From: Allofranklinella schreckenbergeri | GTDB lineage: Bacteria > Pseudomonadota > Gammaproteobacteria > Burkholderiales > Burkholderiaceae_C | Direction: 5' to 3' | NCBI RefSeq assembly: GCF_003703475.1 | Contig: NZ_RDQM01000004.1 | Coordinates: forward strand, 156,786-220,785 | DNA length: 64,000 nucleotides | In this document: positions 58,588-64,000 of the stretch, in pieces | Layout: each line of letters opens with the position of its first letter | How positions within the stretch are numbered: the first letter of the stretch is position 1 | The notes under the pieces: model-generated | Seen by the model: the letters and a program-made list of their open reading frames with translations, nothing else | Database searches by the model: none | Told to the model about the DNA's origin: nothing | Made by a program: the position numbers and the translations under genes

Positions 58588-59886
58588 ATGAGTACCTACG
58601 CGCAGCAATACGCCCAGAAACTGTGCAGCGCCGCAGACGCCATCCGCCACGTTCGCAATGGCGACACCATCGTCGTGCCCACAGGCGTGGGCGAGCCGCC
58701 CGCGCTGCTGACCGCCCTCTCCGAGGCGCGGCGCGAGTTTGAAGGCGTGCAAGTCTCGCAAATCCTGCCCGTGCGCAAGTACGACTATCTGGACCCCGAA
58801 ACCGCCCATCACGTGCGCCACCGCGCCTACTTTTTCAGCGGCGTCACCCGCCCCGGCGGCCAACAGGGCTTGATCGACTTCCTGCCCGCCTACTTCAGCG
58901 AAATTCCCCAACTCATCCGCCGCGGCCAGTTCCCCGCCGATGTGGTGTTCACCATCGCCTCGCCCATGGACGAGCACGGCTACTTCAGCCTCTCGCTGGC
59001 TCCGGACTACACCATGGCCGCCATTGAAAAAGCGCGCGCCGTCGTCATCGAAGTCAACCCCAACGTGCCCTTTGCCAACGGCGATTGCCACATCCACATC
59101 TCGCAAGTGGCCGCGCTGTGCGAAAGCAGCGACGCCATCGCCGAAGTGGGCCTGCCCGAAATCGGCCCGCTGCAAGAAGCCATCGCCGGTTACGTGGCCG
59201 AGCTCATCCCCGATGGCGCCACCTTGCAAATCGGCTACGGCGGCATCCCCGATGCCGTGGTGATGCAACTGGTGCACAAGAAAGACCTGGGCGTGCACAC
59301 CGAAATGCTGGGCGACGGCATCCTCAAGCTCGTGGAAGCGGGCGCCGTCAACAACAGCCGCAAAAACATCAACAAAGGCAAGACCATCGCCACCTTCGCC
59401 CTCGGCTCGAAAAAGCTCTACCAGTTCATGCACCGCAACCCAGGGCTGGAGATGCACCCCGTCAACATCGCCAACGACCCCTACCTGGCTGGCGCCAACG
59501 ACAACCTGCACGCCATCAACGCCACCATGCAGGTGGACTTTCTGGGCCAGTGCGGCTCTGAAAGCCTGGGCCACCTGCCCTACTCTGGCACCGGCGGGCA
59601 AGCCGACTTCGTGCGCGCGGCCAACCGCTCCAACGGCGGCAAAGCCATCATCGTCGTGCCCTCCACCGCCAAAGGCGACACCATCTCGCGCATCGTGCCC
59701 ACGCTCACGCCCGGCACCCACGTCACCACCAGCAAAAACGATGTGGACTACATCATCACCGAGTACGGCGTAGCCCAGTTGCGCGGCAAATCCGCCCACC
59801 AGCGCTGCGCCAGCCTGATCGCCATCGCCCATCCCAACTTCCGCGACGAATTGCGCGCGCAAGCCAAGAAGATGGGGCTGGCCTAA
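58588..59886 (+). CDS. Acetyl-CoA hydrolase / 4-hydroxybutyrate-type CoA-transferase
   Basis: A 432-residue class I CoA-transferase that moves CoA between acetyl-CoA and a carboxylic acid, or hydrolyses acetyl-CoA. The N-terminal half has NGDTIVVPTGVGEPPALL and the C-terminal half has GATLQIGYGGIPDAVV and QCGSESLGHLPYSGTGGQADFV, where the Glu after GS is the catalytic residue type. AAGGAG lies seven bases upstream of the ATG. It sits between an acyl-CoA dehydrogenase and an aldehyde dehydrogenase, each gap holding a repeat element. Confidence 0.88.
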   Translation: MSTYAQQYAQKLCSAADAIRHVRNGDTIVVPTGVGEPPALLTALSEARREFEGVQVSQILPVRKYDYLDPETAHHVRHRAYFFSGVTRPGGQQGLIDFLPAYFSEIPQLIRRGQFPADVVFTIASPMDEHGYFSLSLAPDYTMAAIEKARAVVIEVNPNVPFANGDCHIHISQVAALCESSDAIAEVGLPEIGPLQEAIAGYVAELIPDGATLQIGYGGIPDAVVMQLVHKKDLGVHTEMLGDGILKLVEAGAVNNSRKNINKGKTIATFALGSKKLYQFMHRNPGLEMHPVNIANDPYLAGANDNLHAINATMQVDFLGQCGSESLGHLPYSGTGGQADFVRAANRSNGGKAIIVVPSTAKGDTISRIVPTLTPGTHVTTSKNDVDYIITEYGVAQLRGKSAHQRCASLIAIAHPNFRDELRAQAKKMGLA

Positions 59887-59891
59887 GCCCC

Positions 59892-59952
59892 TCAGCAGGC
59901 TGCGCATAGGCGCGCAGCCTGCGCTGCCGCCCGCCTCCAACCAGAGGCGGGA
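59892..59952 (+). terminator. Two tandem hairpins after the CoA-transferase
   Basis: The first stem, GCAGGCTGCGC / GCGCAGCCTGC, is followed by a second, CCCGCCTC / GAGGCGGG. No T run is attached; repeat copy 12 begins 11 bases later. Confidence 0.55.
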
Positions 59953-59962
59953 ACCCCAAAAA

Positions 59963-60037
59963 TGTAAATCAAGGGAAAATAAAACAAGTTATTTTGGCAA
60001 ATTGGACAATAACCCAATTTTCCCTTGATTGATAAAT
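59963..60037 (+). repeat. Dispersed palindromic intergenic element, copy 12
   Basis: AATCAAGGGAAAAT and ATTTTCCCTTGATT pair perfectly over 14 bp with changes in both arms relative to consensus. The core ATTTTGGCAAATTGG (reverse) shares GGCAAATTGGACA with copy 13. It ends 18 bases before the aldehyde dehydrogenase start. Confidence 0.88.
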
Positions 60038-60055
60038 ACGACTTAAGGAGACACC

Positions 60056-61489
60056 ATGCATCAAAACTACATCAACGGCCGCTTCGTCGCCGCTGGCCAG
60101 GCCGACGAAATTGCCGTCATCAACCCCTCCAACCGCCAGACGATTTCCTCTATCCCCGACACACCCGCCGCGCAAGTCGAGGAAGCCATCGCCGCCGCGC
60201 GCGCTGCGCAACGCGCCTGGGCTCGCCGCCCCGCCATTGAGCGCGCGGGCTATCTGCGCAAGATCGCCACCGGCATCCGCGCCCGCGCCGAGGAAATCGC
60301 CCGCACCCTCTCCGAAGAGCAGGGCAAGGTGCTGCCGCTGGCGCGCGTGGAAGCGCAATTCACCGCCGATTACCTGGACTACATGGCCGAATGGGCGCGC
60401 CGCATCGAAGGCGAAATCATCCCCAGCGACCGCCCCGGCGAAACCATCATGCTGATGCGCCAGGCCATTGGCGTGGTCGGCGGCATCCTGCCGTGGAACT
60501 TCCCCTTCTTCCTCATCGCCCGCAAGATGGGCCCGGCCTTGCTGACGGGCAACACCATCGTCATCAAGCCCAGCGAGGAAACGCCCAACAACGCCGCCAT
60601 CTTTGCCGACATCCTCTCGCAAGTGGATTTGCCCGCCGGCGTTTACAACCAGGTCTATGGCCGCGGCGGCAACGCCGGGCGCGTGCTGGCCAGCCATGCC
60701 GGCGTGGACATGATCAGCTTCACCGGCAGCGTGGACACCGGCTCGGCCATCATGGCCGCCGCCGCGCCCAACATCACCAAGCTCAACCTGGAGCTGGGCG
60801 GCAAGGCCCCCGCCATCGTGCTGGAAGATGCCGACCTGGACCTGGCCGCCCGCGCCATCGCCGCCTCGCGCGTCATCAACACCGGCCAAGTCTGCAACTG
60901 CGCCGAGCGCGTCTATGTGCAACGCAGCGTGGCCGAAGCCTTTACGGAAAAGCTCGTCGCCCAGGTTGCCGCCGCGCGCTGGGGCAACCCCTTGCAGGAC
61001 GAAACCCTGGACATGGGCCCGCTCATCAACCAGGCCGGGCGCGACAAAGTCGCCGCCATGCTGCAACGCGCCGTCGATGCCGGCGCGCAAGTGGCCACCG
61101 GCGGCCAGGCCGATGACCGCGACGGCGGCTTCTTCTTCCAGCCCACCGTGCTGACCCACTGCCAGCACGATTGGGAAATCATGCAAAAGGAAATCTTCGG
61201 CCCCGTCGTGCCCGTGGCCGTGGTCGATTCGCTGGACGAAGCCATCGACAAGGCCAACGACACCACCTACGGCCTGACCTCCTCCATCTACACCCGCAGC
61301 CTGGACGCCGCGCTGCGCGCCAGCACCGAGCTGGAGTTTGGCGAGACCTACGTCAACCGCGAGAACTTCGAGGCCATGCAAGGCTTTCACGCCGGGGTGA
61401 AAAAATCCGGCATCGGCGGCGCCGACGGCAAACACGGCGTGTACGAATACACGCAGACGCACACCGTCTACATCCAGCGCCAGAGCTAA
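60056..61489 (+). CDS. AldA-type aldehyde dehydrogenase
   Basis: A 477-residue NAD-dependent dehydrogenase of the lactaldehyde/glycolaldehyde (AldA) group. The nucleotide site is GILPWNFPFFLIARKM, the catalytic Glu lies in LELGGKAP and the catalytic Cys in NTGQVCNCAERV. The C-terminal segment NRENFEAMQGFHAG..KSGIGGADGKHG is close to E. coli AldA. It could oxidise lactaldehyde, glycolaldehyde or succinate semialdehyde. AAGGAGA lies six bases upstream of the start. Confidence 0.9.
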   Translation: MHQNYINGRFVAAGQADEIAVINPSNRQTISSIPDTPAAQVEEAIAAARAAQRAWARRPAIERAGYLRKIATGIRARAEEIARTLSEEQGKVLPLARVEAQFTADYLDYMAEWARRIEGEIIPSDRPGETIMLMRQAIGVVGGILPWNFPFFLIARKMGPALLTGNTIVIKPSEETPNNAAIFADILSQVDLPAGVYNQVYGRGGNAGRVLASHAGVDMISFTGSVDTGSAIMAAAAPNITKLNLELGGKAPAIVLEDADLDLAARAIAASRVINTGQVCNCAERVYVQRSVAEAFTEKLVAQVAAARWGNPLQDETLDMGPLINQAGRDKVAAMLQRAVDAGAQVATGGQADDRDGGFFFQPTVLTHCQHDWEIMQKEIFGPVVPVAVVDSLDEAIDKANDTTYGLTSSIYTRSLDAALRASTELEFGETYVNRENFEAMQGFHAGVKKSGIGGADGKHGVYEYTQTHTVYIQRQS

Positions 61490-61580
61490 AGCCCGCTATA
61501 CCGGGGTGACTGCATAGGCGTGCCATCTTCGGCCGCGCACGCCCGTGCAGCCCGGATCCACAATCCAACCCCACCCCATC

Positions 61581-61608
61581 GCGGGGCCATGCGCCCCGCA
61601 TTTTTTAT
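61581..61608 (+). terminator. Intrinsic terminator after aldehyde dehydrogenase
   Basis: Stem GCGGGG / CCCCGC with a short loop and T6, immediately followed by repeat copy 13. Confidence 0.85.
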
Positions 61609-61610
61609 TT

Positions 61611-61684
61611 TTCAATTCAAAGGAAAATAAATATAGCCATTACGGCAAATTGGACATAATATCTACTTTCTTTGATTTAGAAAG
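61611..61684 (+). repeat. Dispersed palindromic intergenic element, copy 13
   Basis: Left arm AATTCAAAGGAAAATAA, right arm TTTCTTTGATTTAGAA, core ATTACGGCAAATTGG (reverse). It lies between aldA-type and the unknown gene, both plus strand. Confidence 0.83.
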
Positions 61685-61704
61685 ACAGCAAAATCCAGCC
61701 CCAC

Positions 61705-62484
61705 ATGCCCGACTCCGCCCTGCCCCCAGTCCCCCACCGCACCGAGGACGACAACCTCGCCCACTTGCAAGCGCGCATCGACCAAGCCCAACGCCTATAC
61801 CGCGAATGGACGCAACTGCTGCCCCGCCTGCAAGCCGCCCAGGCCGACTGGCAACGTGGCGCTGACATCATGCAAGCATTGGCGGATTTCTATTTCAACG
61901 GCGACTACATGCGCGCCTTCACCGCCCTGGAGCAAGGCGCGCGCTTCCCACTGGAAACGCCAGGCGAGCACAGCGTGATGGCCGAAGACACACTGTGGAA
62001 CGCCTTTCACGAACAACAAACCCTGGCCTGGCAACGGCTGCGCAGCGCCATCAACGTGCTCGATCGCCAAGACAGCACCACATCTTCCAATCCCTCCAGC
62101 GCTCCCGCCAAGCCCCAAACACCTGTGCAAGACGCACCCTCGGCTCCCGCCCCCAACACGTGCGAGGAGACCGAGGCAATTCCAGAGCAGGAACGTAGTG
62201 AGGATTTAGACGGGGACTTGGCCAAGCTTCCGCCCCCACAACTGTTGGCCGAAGCCCGAAAACTGCGCGCTGCCATCCGTCGCCACCGCGACAGCACAGG
62301 CCATGACCTGTGCTGGTACCACCCTCACCTCTGGGCCTTGTTGCCCGAGCAGACCCATCGCTTGCCGCAAGTGCCCGACTGGCCTCAATTCATGCGCGGC
62401 TGCGTGGCCTACCGCGCCTCACTCGACACACAATGCCCGCAGGCCCCGCGCATATCCCACGAATTCACGCCTGAGAGAGAGTAG
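61705..62484 (+). CDS. Unknown protein with DUF4298-like N-terminus
   Basis: A 259-residue cytoplasmic protein. The N-terminal helical part (LAHLQARIDQAQRLYREW, ADFYFNGDYMRAF) resembles DUF4298. A Pro/Ser/Ala/Glu-rich linker of about 70 residues follows. The C-terminal part, AIRRHRDSTGHDLCWYHP and LLPEQTHRLPQVPDWPQFMRGCVAYRA, resembles a small conserved domain often seen as HRDxxGxDxCW in uncharacterised proteins. Function is unknown. No Shine-Dalgarno is strong; repeat copy 13 ends 20 bases upstream. Confidence 0.6.
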   Translation: MPDSALPPVPHRTEDDNLAHLQARIDQAQRLYREWTQLLPRLQAAQADWQRGADIMQALADFYFNGDYMRAFTALEQGARFPLETPGEHSVMAEDTLWNAFHEQQTLAWQRLRSAINVLDRQDSTTSSNPSSAPAKPQTPVQDAPSAPAPNTCEETEAIPEQERSEDLDGDLAKLPPPQLLAEARKLRAAIRRHRDSTGHDLCWYHPHLWALLPEQTHRLPQVPDWPQFMRGCVAYRASLDTQCPQAPRISHEFTPERE

Positions 62485-62736
62485 ATAGCGCGCAAACGCT
62501 CCCCGCCCCCTAAACCTTTGGATCCCCTTGTAAGGCCGTGCATTTGCGCATGAGGCACAACGCCAACCTCCATGCCCGTTCGAGACCGTAGCGGCCTCAT
62601 CGAAACCACTACAGACTTGAAAAGAAACGGCCCGAAGTCAAACAACCTCGTTGAAACGCTGATGGGTTACGAAAGCCAGCCGAGAACTGAAATTCAAGCC
62701 TGATGTCACAGCAGCTTTTGATGCACGGTTTGAACG
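62485..62736. other. Intergenic stretch without a recognised gene
   Basis: Between the unknown gene and the tRNA-Gly terminator. A 44-codon plus-strand frame from ATG 62570 shows no recognisable domain and lacks a clear ribosome site, so I do not annotate it as a gene. Confidence 0.4.
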
Positions 62737-62762
62737 CAAAAAAGGGGCCAATGGCCCCTTTG
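62737..62762 (-). terminator. Intrinsic terminator of tRNA-Gly
   Basis: Minus strand: AAAGGGGCC-ATT-GGCCCCTTTTTT, 40 bases beyond the tRNA 3' end. Confidence 0.9.
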
Positions 62763-62802
62763 CGCAATTCGCTGATCCAGTAAAAATCAGCAAACCATGT
62801 AT

Positions 62803-62878
62803 TGGAGCGGGAAACCGGTCTCGAACCGGCGACCTCAACCTTGGCAAGGTTGCGCTCTACCAACTGAGCTATTCCCGC
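62803..62878 (-). tRNA. tRNA-Gly (anticodon GCC)
   Basis: A 76-nt cloverleaf on the minus strand. Acceptor GCGGGAA pairs with TTCCCGC, D-arm AGCTCAGTTGGTAGAGC, anticodon loop TTGCCAA, T-arm GGTTCGAGACC; CCA is encoded. Confidence 0.97.
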
Positions 62879-62958
62879 AATCAAGCGAAGGCGTGACTAT
62901 AACACAAAATTTTCGAGCCAATTGCTTCAAAGTAAAGATGCATTTTGTTTCGATTTTC

Positions 62959-63032
62959 TTGCTGCAGTGCAACATTTTTCTTGGCGCACCCCAAGAATAC
63001 CTGCATAATACGCACCCATGCTGCACTGCACA
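62959..63032 (+). promoter_or_regulatory. Phasin promoter flanked by two PhaR-like sites
   Basis: TTGGCG (62981-62986) and CATAAT (63004-63009) with a 17-bp spacer form a sigma-70 promoter. TTGCTGCAGTGCAA (62959-62972) lies just upstream and TGCTGCACTGCACA (63019-63032) just downstream. Both share GCTGCA(G/C)TGCA and resemble the TGC-rich sites bound by the PHA regulator PhaR. Repression by PhaR until polymer granules form is an inference. Confidence 0.6.
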
Positions 63033-63093
63033 AAAGAGCGATGTTGGCGCAGCTGCTTCTTGATCGCCCTGTAGCTATTTATGGAGAACTGAA

Positions 63094-63642
63094 ATGGCAT
63101 TGACTCCCGAACAAATCCTGGCAGCACACAAAGCCAATATCGAACAACTCTTTGGCCTGACGAACAAAGCCTTCGAAAGCGTTGAAAAGCTGATCGAACT
63201 GAACGTCAAGGTTTCGCGTGAAGCATTGAGCGACGCTGCCAAGCACAGCCAAGCCGTTCTTTCCGTCAAAGACGCGCAAGAGCTGGCCGCGTTGCAATCG
63301 AGCATTTTCCAACCTCTGGCCGAAAAAGTATCCAACTACAGCCGCCAGCTGTACGAAATTGCCTCCGAAAGCGGTCAAGAACTGAACAAAGTCATCGAAG
63401 AGCGTACTGCCGAAGCTCAGCAAGCCATGACGAACCTGATGGAAAGCGCAGCTAAAAACGCACCTGCCGGTACAGAAGCTTCCGTTGCAGTCGTCCGCAG
63501 CGCATTGTCGGCCGCCAACAACGCATTTGAATCGGTGCAAAAAACCGTAAAACAAGCTTCGGATGTTGCTCAAGCCAACTTCCATGCTGTAACTGAAAGT
63601 GCTGCCAATGCAGCCAAAAACACCAACGCACGTCGCCGTTGA
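63094..63642 (+). CDS. phaP: Phasin (PHA granule-associated protein)
   Basis: A 182-residue alpha-helical, amphipathic protein that coats polyhydroxyalkanoate granules and controls their number and size. The N-terminal [37 protein letters not shown] is the Phasin_2 signature, and the C-terminus is Ala/Asn-rich ending in Arg-Arg-Arg. Codon use is less GC-biased than most neighbours, which fits high expression. GGAG lies 11 bases upstream of the ATG, and a strong terminator follows. Confidence 0.93.
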   Translation: MALTPEQILAAHKANIEQLFGLTNKAFESVEKLIELNVKVSREALSDAAKHSQAVLSVKDAQELAALQSSIFQPLAEKVSNYSRQLYEIASESGQELNKVIEERTAEAQQAMTNLMESAAKNAPAGTEASVAVVRSALSAANNAFESVQKTVKQASDVAQANFHAVTESAANAAKNTNARRR

Positions 63643-63737
63643 ACTGTAATTTCCGAGGTTTCGGCTTGAGCTACAGGCCGCTTCCTTTGTAACGTTGTCT
63701 CCTTGGATCCTTTCGAAATCAGTTTCATGGATCCCTT

Positions 63738-63765
63738 AAGCCCGGTTTCCACCGGGCTTTTTTTT
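63738..63765 (+). terminator. Intrinsic terminator after phasin
   Basis: Stem AAGCCCGG / CCGGGCTT with a TTTCCA-type loop and T8 run, about 95 bases beyond the phasin stop. Confidence 0.93.
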
Positions 63766-63873
63766 CACTCCTCGAAAGCGCGCACAAGCGAGAAGTCATC
63801 AATAACCGTTGGCTTTTACGAGCTTCTCCCCCGTCCCAAACGCCATTGCTGCTACGTAGGCCACTGTATTGAC

Positions 63874-64000
63874 CTAGAGCGTGTTATGAACTTTGAGCCA
63901 ACCGAATCAACGGCATGGCATTGGGCAGCATGAGAATGGCAAAGACCACGAAGTGCAATCCCCCCAGTACGTCTGGCAATCGCTCGTAATCACGAGACAA
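63874..64000 (-). mobile_element. Insertion sequence (IS5-like), end inside window, rest beyond right edge
   Basis: The terminus CTAGAGCGTGTTATGAAC at 63874 begins an element that continues past base 64000. The transposase tail is on the minus strand, with its TAA only a few bases inside the terminal repeat. A diverged copy of the same end lies at 19562-19586. Confidence 0.75.
63884..64000 (-). CDS. Transposase C-terminal fragment (continues beyond window)
   Basis: The last 38 codons of a transposase, ending at the TAA on the minus strand. The visible sequence starts LSRDYERLPDVLGGLH and continues FVVFAILMLPNAMPLIR. The pattern R(L)xRDxER followed by a hydrophobic helix is the C-terminal end of IS5/IS4-type DDE transposases. 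The catalytic residues lie outside the window, so completeness cannot be judged. Confidence 0.75.
   Translation of the reverse strand: MSRDYERLPDVLGGLHFVVFAILMLPNAMPLIRLAQSS

Overview
The window looks like a chromosomal segment of a high-GC betaproteobacterium, most likely order Burkholderiales and resembling Comamonadaceae. Supporting signs are the gene neighbourhoods (CobW-like GTPase, dksA, STAS-domain protein, hslV, hslU; sspA-sspB; surE-pcm-nlpD), the single-cysteine DksA typical of this class, and a phasin implying polyhydroxyalkanoate storage. The family assignment is inference.

Layout. 1-4 kb: end of ahcY, a membrane protein, an ArsC-like reductase, tRNA-Arg(CCU) and a TauE/SafE-type exporter. 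3.5-10.8 kb (minus): a very large alpha-2-macroglobulin-like lipoprotein-type gene followed by a TlpA-like thioredoxin and a GNAT acetyltransferase. 11-14 kb (minus): a probable structured RNA with tandem terminators, sirB2-like, then phoH-mliC-ybeY. 13.9-18.4 kb (plus): ruvA, a secreted trypsin-like protease with three C-terminal repeats, hemC and a TesA-like esterase. 18.5-20.5 kb: an Acg-type nitroreductase and lpxC, with a short IS-end remnant directly upstream of lpxC. 20.8-38.8 kb (minus): a complete 15-gene dcw cell-wall and division cluster from mraZ to ftsZ, mostly with 4-bp stop/start overlaps. 39-44.8 kb (minus): hslVU, a STAS protein, dksA and a COG0523 metallochaperone. 45-47 kb: gmd-rmd (GDP-D-rhamnose). 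47-51.7 kb: sspA, sspB, a secreted protein, surE, pcm, nlpD, with no rpoS following. 51.8-57 kb: a split ModE/molbindin pair, an MFS exporter, an unknown gene, an IclR regulator and a TRIC/UPF0126 channel. 57-61.5 kb: acyl-CoA dehydrogenase, a CoA-transferase and an AldA-type aldehyde dehydrogenase. 61.7-64 kb: an unknown protein, tRNA-Gly(GCC), a phasin, and the tail of an IS5-like transposase running off the right edge.

The most unusual signal is a family of 14 dispersed AT-rich elements of about 70-82 bp. They have terminal inverted repeats (near AATCAAAGGAAAAT / ATTTTCCTTTGATT) and an internal core near CATCATGCCGAAACA. They lie only at the 3' sides of genes. All five convergent gaps between resident protein genes carry one, and none of the five divergent gaps does. 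Stem changes covary between the two arms in several copies, and in at least two cases the element supplies a gene's stop codon. I do not recognise it as a named repeat family.
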